From Heligmosomoides polygyrus polygyrus (Eukaryota > Nematoda > Chromadorea > Rhabditida > Heligmosomidae): a stretch of 64,000 nt of DNA. The stretch spans positions 9,223,298 to 9,287,297 of the forward strand of contig OX377203.1 in the NCBI GenBank assembly GCA_947396885.1, given 5' to 3'. Below are positions 42,583-54,000 of this stretch, one piece after another. The position numbers and the translations under genes are program-made. The notes beneath the pieces were generated by a model, which was not told the DNA's origin, searched no databases, and saw only the letters and a program-made list of their open reading frames with translations. Within the stretch, counting starts at the first letter, position 1, and each line of letters starts with the position of its first letter.

Positions 42583-44105
42583 GAAATTACTGCTCATCGA
42601 TAAAACTGATCGCTATGATTTTAGTATGTAAAGTACGAGCATGCGGCGAAATCCATTCGTGAAGCTCTCAAAGCAAGTACTATCCATGTAAACCAGTTTG
42701 GACACTTTCCAAATCAAATTGGACACTTTTTAAATCGAACTGGACACTCTTCTAAGCCACTACTAAACTAGCTTTAGGACTTTTGAAATCAAAATGAACT
42801 CTCCAAAACGAAATGACCTCCAGGCAGGTTACTACTGGCTCAACAGGATGATTAGAATAACTTTTTATTCAAGAAAATTTTGGAATAACTTTCTTTGAAT
42901 TTTTTTAAAATCATCTGTCCCAATAAATGCAATAATTTTGTAAAAACATTTATTTTAGAAAAAATAATAAATGAAAATCTGTCTAAAGCGCAGCAGAGAG
43001 GAAATCATATAGCGCATTTAAAGATCAGATCGTGCCACGCACTCGAAAAGCGAGTCGCAATGTCTACTTAATTGATAGTGTATGTACTGCTTACATGCAC
43101 AACCGAGAGGATATTTGTGTTTCTTTTACAAATATTAATGTTACACCGTCTACAGGTGTGAAACTCTATGCAAACACAAATTTTACCATCAATCGAATAA
43201 AAATCGACACGTTTCGGACGAGGACATGGCGCAATCTCTGTTTGGGCATTAAAAATGGACACCTTTTTGCTTTTAAAAAAAATAAACCATAGTTTTCCTC
43301 CCCCCAAAAAATATTTATATAAAATTTCAAACTATGTGTACACTTGTCGGAAAGTGAATTACATAAAACTTCAGAAAAAATTTACTAACGATACTGAGAA
43401 AGTTACTACTAAAAGTTTCTTGAACAAAAAATGATTCTAACCTGTTTGGAGAGTCTCTAGTTTAATGTGAAAGACGCTCATTTGAATTTGAAAGAGTTCG
43501 CGTTGATTTCACAGATCAAAAGCTAGCTGAGAAAAGTATCCAATTTGGTTTGAAAAGTGTCCACTTCGACGTGAAAATGATATGTGTGTTTCAGTTTCAG
43601 ATTCTCATTTTCACAGATGTAAGATCTCGTATGAAATGAAATTCACAGGGTCGCAAAAATATCATCGTTGCTTGAGGGGTCATAGAATATTCACTCTTTC
43701 AGTTACGGCAAATTTCTATTGCTTTTTTTAAAGAGCACGAATCAGGTTTGGCGTTGAGAGTACGCCATGCACACGCCATTTTGGATCGATTTTTGCCAAG
43801 AATCTAAATAAAGTCGACTCCTTTTCGTGGTGGTGAATTGGGAGTCGACTTTATTTTGATTCGTAAAGAACGGAACTTTTAGAGGCTTCTTTCTGGTAAA
43901 AGTATCCTTTCTTGCTCTATTTTTCACTACGTTATTGAGTTGAAAACTCCGAAAACTCCCTGAGGTGTAACTATTCAAATGCTCATAGCACCATTCTCGG
44001 ACTTCGTCGGTCGCATACGAAGGCTGTTTTCTCATAGAAACAATTTTTCTACCTGAAGGAGACGATATAGAACGCAGAAAGCAGAGACTGCTCCACAAAA
44101 TTTCA
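42583..44105. other. AT-rich region without recognised gene
   Basis: Contains the GGACACTTTT repeats and a 128-codon minus-strand frame at 43742-44128 (SYATDEVREWCYEHLNSYT) that I cannot place. Confidence 0.4.
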
Positions 44106-44259
44106 AGATCTAGAGCAGGGGTGCACATTTAACGGTTAATGATTTAACGAATTTGACGAATTAACGGCATTTTTCTGTAAAATCTGGCATAACGACTTAA
44201 CGAAAAAATTTTAGAAATTCAACGGAATTTTTAACGACCTTCTTTCTGAGTCTAAGTAG

Positions 44260-44555
44260 GGGCGCGTGGAGCGCAGTCAGAGGAGGCGCCGGCTGTAGCC
44301 TGCACCCGATACCAGGTTCCTGGTTCGGATTTCCCGTCCACGCCAAGCAAGCCTTCCATCCCTCCAGGGTTGGTGAATTGGTACCAGACTTGTCTGGGAA
44401 GGGTAAAGCACTGACTTGTTCATCGGCTGGTCACCGCAAGTTATTGTATGGCCAAATACGCATTCAACTTCCCTCCACGACATCCGGTAGAAGTAGAATG
44501 CGTGGCGCATCCCAAAGGGGATTGAAGACCGCCGTCCTCTATCCTTTTTATCCTT
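44260..44555 (+). repeat. tRNA-derived SINE, family A, copy 7
   Basis: GTGGAGCGCAGTCAGAGGAG, GGTTCCTGGTTCGGATTTCC, body and CCGTCCTCTATCC end; about 295 bp. Confidence 0.78.
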
Positions 44556-45170
44556 ATTCTTTCTATGTAAGTTTATCGCTTTCACCTTAGTCTTCACCAA
44601 TATTGTAGACCTCATCCTCCCGATTAGGACTGTTCCTGAAGAGCTATTGAAATCAGCAACAATATTTCAATGTTTTCATGATATTTTCACACCTTCTATT
44701 TGCATTTTTGGAAATAATGTATCTTGGAGCTAAAAAAGTTCTTCGCTGAGTCGTCAAGCACGTGAACGAATCCACAAAGATACTGGTCTGAGCCCTCACG
44801 TAAGATACGCCTATCCTCTAATGGCGCTGCTTATCCCAAAATACTTTTGCTCGCCACCCGAAATAGTCGAGAAGAAGAGAATGTTTTTTGTGGTGGACGT
44901 ATTCTAAATGATTTGATAAGAACGATATCAACAAAAAAATTTTGGAAAGCTACTTTTCCTGAACGTGCACACGTTGAGGAGCGTGTCACACCCTTTCGGC
45001 CGTATGTCACACCCTTACGCCTGATCCCGCCATATCTAGAGAATAGAGTGAAAATGGACAATTAGACCGCATCAAAAAAGCGTGCCACTCAGAAAGGCGC
45101 ATATGGTCCATGCGCCGACTAACTGGTGCGTATTCGGTGTTGTAATTGCTTGTGACTGGTAGGCGCGTTG

Positions 45171-45423
45171 TAAGCCATGTAAGCCCCGTCGAAAATTAGG
45201 TGGGCCGGCCACCACTCGTTGTTATAGAGTTGTGGCCGGCCCACCTAATTTTCGACAACTTGGTCCATGCGACAGCGCCTCTGATCTTCGAACCTCGACG
45301 AAGCTCGGAACTCCGGAAGCCTTCTCTCACTTGCGTGAGCCGTGTCATTCCGAGCACCGTCCTCTCGATTCCACGCTGCGCGACGCTGATCGCGTGTTCA
45401 ACCTGCTTTCGTATAACCCAGGT
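45171..45423 (-). mobile_element. RTE fragment C with fold-back breakpoint
   Basis: Minus-strand WVIRKQVEHAISVAQRGIER and SKIRWAGH are RTE. At 45188-45255 the RTE end is joined to a 25-base inverted copy of itself (loop about 18). The flank TAAGCCATGTAAGCCCCGTC is shared with the copy at 46455. Confidence 0.75.
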
Positions 45424-46229
45424 CGGCACTATTGCATTTTACGGACTCCAGAGGACGAGGAAAGGACGAAAAAATTTCCGCCCAAACTTCGCCCAGGGTG
45501 GTTATTTGGGGTGCTGATCACGAATCTGACATCCGTTTTTCGTTTTACGCTAGGGTACGGTAGGTTTCGGTAGGTACGGGTGATTAAGGTCATAGTCAAA
45601 GATTTCGCCCAAACTTCGGTTATAAGGGATATCTGTGGTGCTACGGGTGAGCACAGCATGCAGGCGGTCCCGCAGCGATCGCCTGAAATTTCGCCAATCT
45701 GCGGGAAACCATTTTTGCGGGAAACTCTTCGACAGGCGAAGGCTTAATCGAGAGATAGCAATCTAAGCATCTTGGGCCGTCCAGGCACTGTTCCACAACC
45801 GCCGCCGGGAAGAACTGCGCGACTTCAAGCTGAAGAACGTCTTTGACAAGCTAAGCTGGATGCAGCTGATTTCAAGGAATAGCTTAGAAGGATGAGATTG
45901 CTCGCAAGCGGTGACCATGACCTTGGCAGCCTTAGTCACCTGCACCTACCGTAACCTACCGTACTCCAGCGTAAAACGAAAAACGGATGTCATATTCGTG
46001 ATCAGCATCCCAAATAACCCCTAGGCGAAGTTTGGGCGAAATAGGTGATTATGACCTCGACAGCCTTAGTCGCCGGTACCTACCGTAACCTACCGTAATC
46101 GGTCGAAATTTCAAAAACGGATGTCAGATTCGTGACCAGCACCCCAAATAACCCCCTTAGGCGAAGTTTGGGCGAAAAAAAATTTCAACCCCTCCTCGTC
46201 CTCTGGAGTCTGTAAAGTACAATAGTGCC
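45424..46229. repeat. Fold-back element FB2
   Basis: Ends GGCACTATTGCATTTTACGG / GTACAATAGTGCC with CTCCAGAGGACGAGG in both arms. Inside, GGGTGCTGATCACGAATCTG and its inverse occur several times. Related in sequence to the fold-back at 51850-52438. No coding potential. Confidence 0.75.
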
Positions 46230-46454
46230 GCCTGTTCATACTCCGCGACAGGAGCGACAAGAGCGACAAGAGCGACTGGCCCGACGGATGTAGTGTGGTG
46301 TACGTAAATAATTGCGTACTACACACTCCGTCCGCGACGAATGTAGTGTGAAATACGTAATTATTTACATACACCACACTACATCCGTCGCCCCAGTAGC
46401 TCCAGTCGGTCTTTTCGCTTTTGTCGCTCTGGTCGCGAAGTATGAACAGGCCCT
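46229..46454. repeat. GGGCCTGTTCATAC-type MITE
   Basis: GCCTGTTCATACTCCGCGAC at left, CGCGAAGTATGAACAGGCCC at right; inner TGTAGTGTGGTGTACGTAA is inverted too. Confidence 0.75.
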
Positions 46455-46840
46455 AAGCCATGTAAGCCCCGTCGATAATTAGGTGGGCCGGCCACTACTC
46501 GTTGTTACCGAGTAGTGGCCGGCCCACCTAAATTCTTCGAACTTCGACGAAGCGGGAACTCCGGAGGCCTTCTCTCACTTGGGTGAGTCGTGTCACTTCG
46601 AGCGATTCCACCCTGCGCATCGCGTGTTCAACCTGCTTTCGTATAGCCCAGGTCTCTGAGGCATATGTCAAGGCAGGAAGAACGGTGGAGTCGGAGAACC
46701 GAGCACGGGGTCGGGCGTTCTTCGCTCTATTCAGGACTTCTTCGACGCTCTCGAAAGCTCCCGAAGCCGCTCGTTTACTCCTGATCAGCTCCGGCGCCAA
46801 CGACTGACGGACACATTCAAAGCTGGTACGGAACGACATC
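46455..46840 (-). mobile_element. RTE fragment D with the same fold-back breakpoint
   Basis: Same TAAGCCATGTAAGCCCCGTC flank and GGTGGGCCGGCCACTACTCG palindrome as fragment C, then minus-strand RTE (TYASETWAIRKQVEHAM, SKRAASGAFESVEEV). Confidence 0.72.
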
Positions 46841-46919
46841 GCTTCGAAAGCGGTGGCATAGCACTGAGGTAAGGACGCAGCTGACGCCGTGCGACCACCC
46901 CCTCCCTAAACGCACCTCA

Positions 46920-47190
46920 GTCCCGCTCCGTAGCACGGAATCGGCGCCGTGGCCAGCTTCCGCGGCGGTGGGTCCCGCCGCGATCGCCGAGCGGCCGCGC
47001 GCGCCCTGCCGCGCGGCGCAGTCGATGACGAATCGCGCGACCAGTTGGCCGGACGGTCACTGGCCAGGTGGCGGGCTGCTCGGAACTGGTTGGCACCAAC
47101 TTGGCCCGGGGATTTGTCGCCGGGGGTGCAGGGGGTAGGAATAGGGGCCGAGGATGGCAACTGCCGTCGTGGCGACTTCTCTTTCTTCGA
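46920..47190. other. GC-rich island upstream of chc-1
   Basis: Dense in CG and GC (GCGGCCGCGCGCGCCCTGCC), unlike the rest of the window. Frames on both strands are Arg/Pro/Ala-rich and look like composition artefacts. Could be a promoter-proximal island or a captured sequence. Confidence 0.4.
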
Positions 47191-47543
47191 TTGAGCGCCG
47201 TTTTTTGTCCGCGAGTCTGAGTTTGTCCGTCGTTTTCTGATTTATTTCTGTCTACGTCGGCTTTTACCCATTTGAAATCCCTTCTTATAGCATTCATATC
47301 GCAAAAGAGTCCACTAATCCCATCAGGGCATTCGGAAGATTCATCTCTGTGGTATTCTCACCTCTGTTGGTGTCTCCTACAGCTCCGAAGGTTTATTCCA
47401 CTCTTCCTCACTTCTCTGAACTTCTGCAAACCTGTTCCGTTATCATGCTATATCATTTAATCACTAGTTCTGTCAGTATCCTCTGTTCCTCGTTTCAGAG
47501 CGGTTTGTTCCGTTCTACTCAGCGGTTTCTTGTATTTTTTTCA

Positions 47544-47544
47544 G
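47544..47544 (+). promoter_or_regulatory. chc-1: Possible trans-splice acceptor of chc-1
   Basis: tatttttttcag ends here, 66 bases before the clathrin ATG, after a T-rich run. A second TTTCAG-like site ends near 47498. Either could be the spliced-leader site. Confidence 0.4.
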
Positions 47545-47610
47545 ATTTTTATTTACTGAGATTGATATAGCCGCCTCTCACATATTTATTGTCACCACGA
47601 ACAAGTCGCC

Positions 47611-47649
47611 ATGGCTTTGCTACCAATCAAATTCCATGAGCATCTGCAG
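47611..47649 (+). CDS. chc-1: chc-1 exon 1
   Basis: 13 codons [13 protein letters not shown]; donor gtttga, 56-base intron follows. The start matches the universal clathrin N-terminus. Confidence 0.92.
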
Positions 47650-50600
47650 GTTTGAAAAATGATAGAATTTCTCCTTGATCTCTCAGTGTATTCAATCTCG
47701 TTTAGCTTACCAATGTGGGCATTCGCCCGCAGAACATTTGCTTCGCAAATGTCACAATGGAATCGGACAAGTTCATCGTCGTCCGTGAAATGGTAGGCTT
47801 TAGCAGTGCTTTGTACTCGCGACTAAACAGCCAAGGGTAGGGACAAGTTGTCCTCCAAAATAGACGAGTATTTCCTCCTACAGTACTCGGGCAGTCGTTG
47901 CGCGACCACGTGAGCCCCTCCTGGTACAATCCCAGTTGGCGGTGGCCGCCTTAAACCACTTCTCGACATAGGGAATGATAGTGAAATAGAAATAGGAGTA
48001 AGTAAATTGCGCCAACTGGGCCCGGATTCGTCAACGACTTACAGCAATCTAACAGAGACAATTACAGCGGGAAACTCAGATAGCGCGGCTTACCGCTCAC
48101 CATATCGCTTGATAAGCCGCGCTATCAGGTATTTCGACTGTAATTTTCTCTGTTAAATTGCTGTAAGTCGTTGATGAATCCTGCCCTGTTTGTCTACATG
48201 GACTTATGGTCGGTTTCCGAGTTCCTAGTCGGGAACTGAAACCTAAAAAATAATGTTCTCGGTGTAAATCTAGTAAGAGAAGAGCCCCTTACTAGGTTTG
48301 CACACAGAACGGATCATCTTCAAGCAGCTAAACAGATAATATCAATAAAATAAAATAAAAATAGGTCAAGACACCACCAATCAACTGCTTTGGACACAGG
48401 CGAGACAACGTGCTTCACGTCTTAATCATTTCCAAACGTCCAGACCTAGCTCGCAAATGTTGTATATTCCCGTCTTCTCTGTGTTATTTGTTGTGATTTC
48501 GTTAGTGCTGTTGTTTTCTAGGGAATGAGCGAGTTCATTATATTTCAGCAATGGACATATCCAATTCTTGTGAAATCGTTTAAGATTGGCCACCGCCAAC
48601 TAGGCTTGTGCTGTGTTCAGTAACGAAATATGTTGAATTCGCTCGGTCCATAGAAAACGACTACACTAACGAATTCCAAATAAATAACGCAGAGAACGTG
48701 GGAATATATGACATTTGTAAGCCAGGTCGGGACGTTTGCAAATGATAAGGGCGTGAGGCACATTGCCTTGTCCGCGTCCAAAAGGTTAATTGAATAACGG
48801 TGTCTTTGCTAATTTTTGTTTGTTTTACAGAAGTAGATCTGTTCTCTCCGCTAGAAGATGATCCGCTCTCGGTGCAAATGTAGTAACGGGGCTTTACGTT
48901 GATCGATTAACATCGAGAACGGTCCTTTTGGAAAAAACTCTTAGGCAGTTTTCGGATTTCATCGATGCTCTGTGCTTTTCGTTGATTTCCTTTGTGTCAA
49001 AGTTACTGCAGTAACTTTAACGGAGAACTGTAAGCGAAAAGCTCAAATAACGCGGCTTATCGCTCACCATATCGCTTGATAAACCGCGTTATCTCTAAGC
49101 TTTTGCTTACAATTCTTCGTTAAAGTTACTGCAGCAACTTTGATGAATCCGGCCCCTGATCGGCATACCCGAAATACTTCAAGAAAATGGCCGAAAACAA
49201 AAGCGCGTGGAAAAATGCTTTGGAGGCGTGATGGAGACGTATCCAATATCAACGTGGGCGCTGTACGAGGGGGGGGGGGTGACCCTGGTAGGCTTGGGTA
49301 TTTTCAACACACACTCTGTAGTAGGACAGAAAATATAGGACAAAATATTTTGCTTTCCTAACAGGGGCCCCTACAGTATTATAAAAATCCGACTCCTGAA
49401 TTTGACACCGTAACCCGGCGTTCGATTAGGGCGCGGTTGCGAGCGCGGCAGGGCAGATTCAAAACGGGCGCGAATGTTTCCATGCTTGGTTCACGTGTGA
49501 GTCATGAGCTCACGGTCGCGATAAGTAAGTCTCCAAACACAATGTTATGAAATCTAGAGGGACTGAGACCGACCACCATACGCTAAGGCCGGTTGCATTG
49601 ACTCGTCTAGGAGGATACACTGAAGCCGTTGCGAGCAATTATAGGAGGGAAATATTTTCTAAGGAGTGAAGGAGCTAATCACAACTTATACGCTGCAAGC
49701 AGATAACTTCTTTAACGACACTCCAGAGCTATCTAAGGATGAACGAAAGCTCTCTCCCTTCTTTGAGACTTTCGAGATCTAACTAGACACTTGAATGTCC
49801 TCATAATATTCATAATAGAGGCCTACCAACGCTCCTAAGACCACTCCTACCGTCTTTGCGACAGTGGAGTGGCATGAATCGACACATTCCCATTCTGTGT
49901 ACATATTCTAGGATAGTTCGAAAAGCTGGAGAACTTAACTGAGATGAAGAATGTTGGTCATATGTGTCTCAATTTGCTCTCCATGAGCTCATGAACACTT
50001 TCTCACTCTCAACAGTAAGATCTTCCGTATAATGAAGAGGGTGAGGCTCACCCTATAGGACAGCACTATGCAGTGTCTTGTGTTATACCACTGAGCTAGG
50101 CCATTTCTAATGCTATTCGACATACATACGCCTTCTTATCAAGGCGGATAGCCACTGTACATGTTGACTCCCCCTCCCCCCCCCACCCCACAAGCCAATT
50201 TGCGCTTACAGCCATGTGCCATATATTACCTATGATCCTGGCAGGTCCAAAAACGCCTCGAAAGAACCTCGCTAACTACCTGGAAACGTCCAGGACTCAA
50301 TTTCTGACGTTAAGCACAGAAGATAAGGGCTTGGTGTCTGATGCAAAAGCTACCATTACGCACAGGTCTTCCCATTTGAAGGTAAATATGATAGACCTGT
50401 CCCAATCCCTGGTTAAGATGCTCGAAGCACTCCGTATACTGATAGAGGATGCCATCGAGGCTTTGAAACAATTGCTTTCCCGAGATCTCTTAGAATTTTG
50501 GCCTCTAGATGTTTCCATTATGAGGTAGTCTTCATCAGATACCAGTCCTACCGTCCAATAGACTCATCTTGTGGAGGGGCTCCAGACGCTATAAACTCCG

Positions 50601-51002
50601 TGAACGAGGTCTGTTTGAACATCTACAAAACAAAACATCCTTCCTTGCAAGCATGCTAAGTTAAGGACCAGTGTTACGTCACAGTTGATCATCAGAACAA
50701 GGTACAGAAAGTTCTGCTAAGGAGGCCAAGGTATTCGAGATCCGCTCGATTAGTCCTAACATTACCCTCCACCACTGCGCGGATCCTTCAAAACATTGTG
50801 ATAGTAGAATGTTCGAAGCGCCTGTCGACACCCGCTACATACTGTGCGATTACGTCACAAGTTTAAAGGACCGACCGCGCCCCAATCGAACGCCGGGTTA
50901 CGGTGTCAAATTCAGGAGTCGGATTTTTATAATACTGTGGGGCCCCTCCTTTCGTCCTTTCGGGTTCGTAGTAAACTCGGATCTGTCCTAGTGGGAGAGG
51001 CA

Positions 51003-51047
<45 letters not shown>

Positions 51048-54000
51048 AACAACAAAGAACAATCTGGAAGCAAACTAGCTTATAAAGAGAATTCCGTGAA
51101 TAGTCCTAAGAATACGCCTTTGTTTGCAATTTATAGCCTGGAGAGCTCACACTGTTTGCATTTGTTTCACATTTTTTTAGCGATGCCTTCTTCCGACTAG
51201 GATAGATCCGTAAACTAGTATGAAATAAGACAGGAAAAATTAGTTGATGAAATTCGCCGAGTGCTGTGAGAAAACTCGTCCAATTCTTGGCGGAAGACTC
51301 GTCGTTACGTTTAGCTGTTTAGTCGAGAGTGTTCTTTGTTTTCAATACCTATAACTTTTCGGTACTTATCGGGAATTTTACCCCTGTGTGTACAGCATTC
51401 CCGCTAAGTACCGCTTTTCCAGTTCCACTCCTACTTAACGAAGATGTAATTCTTGTAGATTGGCGACTCTCAGCAAGTGGTAATCATCGATCTCGCCGAT
51501 CCGACAAATCCGCAACGGCGACCCATATCCGCCGACTCCGTCATTATGCATCCGACGGCGAAGATCATCGCTCTCAAATGTGAATTTGAGTTTTTATCAC
51601 GCTAGAAATTAGCCAGAGAGATGTATTTTCACTATTTACGAAACGAAAAAATGAAGCGAACGTCTTGTCAGGTAGATTGGGCAGATACCAGAAGGTAGGG
51701 AACCAGAATAAGAATAGACTAATTGCGAAAGAAAAAAACTAAAAAGATGGGCGGTCCACTGGTTGTTCAATGCGGTCTATGTCGCGAATGTCGGCAGCAT
51801 TGGGACGTGGCAGTGTGCCAGCCAATCAGGGTACCGAGCGTACACATTTCGGCACTAGTTAAAAGTTCCGACTCCACCGACACGACTTAGGACGAAATTT
51901 TTTCGCTGAAACTACGTCTAGGACGGTTATTTGGAGTGCTAATCACGAATCTGACATCCTTTTTTCGCAATTCGGTCGGAGACCACCCATACCGTTAAGC
52001 AGGGTGGTCCAGGCAGGGTTACCGATTTCGCTGAAACTTCGTCTAGGGGTTTGTTTGGGGTGCTGATCACGAGTCTGACATCCGTTTTTCGTATTATGTT
52101 GGAGTGTGGTAGGTAACGCTAGGTGCAGGTGACTAACGATAAGGCCATGGTGACCTAGAACGTTTGTCATCCGTACCTGCCGTAATCGGCCGAAATTTGA
52201 AAAACGGATGTTACATTCGTGATCAGCACCCCAAATAACCCCCTAGACGACGTTTCAGCGAAAACGGTTACCCTTCTTGGACCACTCTTGTTAACGGTAT
52301 GGGTGGTCTCCGATCGAATCGTGAAAAACGGATGTCAGACTCGTGATCAGCACCCCAAATAATCCCCCTAGACAAATTTTTAGCGAAAAATAATTTTTCG
52401 ACCGAAGTCGTGTTGGTGGAAACTTTTAACTAGTGTCGACATCTCTAACTGGCACGCCTATTCGATAGGGCCCGACTGTCTGGCGCGTTCCCACTTCGCA
52501 GTGCTGTCCGCATTCACGACCTGGCAATACATGGACGAAGGCAGATTAAATTACTGCTCTTTTATACCTTTTTTTCTCGAAGAAAACAATTACGGACCTT
52601 GTGTGGAACCCTAAACTGGGCAATAGTCACACGAAACCGCATGCTTCAAAACGAAAACTGGGGTTGCACTCCAGTTGTACAGCGAATTGAAAAAGCCCTA
52701 CTACCCAGGAGCAAAAAAGTCAGCACAAACAAATCCTACCCTTTGTTTTCCATTCATTTACAATTTAAGTTACTCCCACGCTTATATGGCTTTACTGTTT
52801 TATAATTCTCAAATTCTGGCTGCCAGAACTCCTTTTCCTGTTTCCTGATTCAGTCATGAGACATTTTCACGCATTTTTTAGGTTCAACTCTTTGCGTTTG
52901 CGTTCTGCTTCAAAGTTTCCATCATCTCAGATATTTCTCAATTGTAAAACTTCTCTAAATTGCATTGACACTCCCAGTCAAGTAATCGTGGCACACGTTG
53001 CGCAAGTGCACGGCGTATTCTCAACATACCAACCGGAAGATTTTCTCCTTCCTCTTCTTCGAAATAATTTAGTAAAGCTTCCTGTGGTAAGGATTTTAGG
53101 ACCATTCAAACACTGATAACAGTTTGGGGCCGCCTTGTTTTTTTTTTCTTCTATTCCGAGAGAGGAACATGTAGCCGGATGACGGAATTCTTAGATCTTA
53201 AGCATTCGATGTCTTATTAATTTTGGAGCATATTTGGTGGAATTGTATGCGATCGATTTTTTCCGAGGGTGATATATGTGCCATTGATTGCTGAGTCGTT
53301 GCTCCATGCTAATGTGTTTCCGTGCTTATTCGAAGAGTCTAGAAGACTGCTCTCCGTCTTGTGCTGCCCATATTCTGTCGATAAGGTACGGGTCATGGGG
53401 ATTTGAGCCGGATTCATCAACAATTAAACCGGTTATAAGGAGTAGAGATCTATGCGTCATCATGGGTATCTCTACCCCTTACACCCGCGGGTTAGTCGTT
53501 GATGAATCCTCCTGCTCACTCGATATTCTAGAAAATTCGATTTCCGCATGGTCCGAAACGAGTGCGTTTGTTTGGCGTCACTGACTCATAGAAAGCCGAA
53601 GATCGATAGCAGCGATGATGTATTCAGGAGGCAATGATTATTCTGGCCGTTGAGAGTCATGTGCCATCGTTCGCGGTGATGGTTGTGTGGGATGCTGTTA
53701 GAGTAAGGATGTAGGTTAGATATTGCTTAACTTTCGTCAATTCACTTTGATAGTTCTTGTTCTTCAGTTTGGGTCGGCTACGATTTAGTATCCTCCTGAT
53801 CCGGAAAATTTTTTTAAAAAAATCAAAATCATATTGGAAAAAGAAGAAGAATTCAAGGGTCAGACTTGCGAATGAGCCTTCGAAGACTAGCAAAGTGGAT
53901 TCGTCACTAGATTTGCGTAGTTGTACAGTGTTTTCGTCAAAATTCTATTTTTAACTCACACAATTCCCACATTCCTTCGATGTGGACGAAGGGCATTCAT

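Noticed and set aside
43742..44128. 128-codon minus-strand frame with SYATDEVREWCYEHLN
   Set aside because: Looks slightly protein-like, possibly transposon-derived, but I cannot name a family and there are no ends around it.
44105..44250. hAT-like left end (CAGGGGTGCACA)
   Set aside because: No matching right end or target duplication found before the SINE at 44260.
46917..47297. Frames in the GC island (Arg/Pro/Ala-rich)
   Set aside because: Open on both strands because GC-rich DNA has few stops; no recognisable motif.
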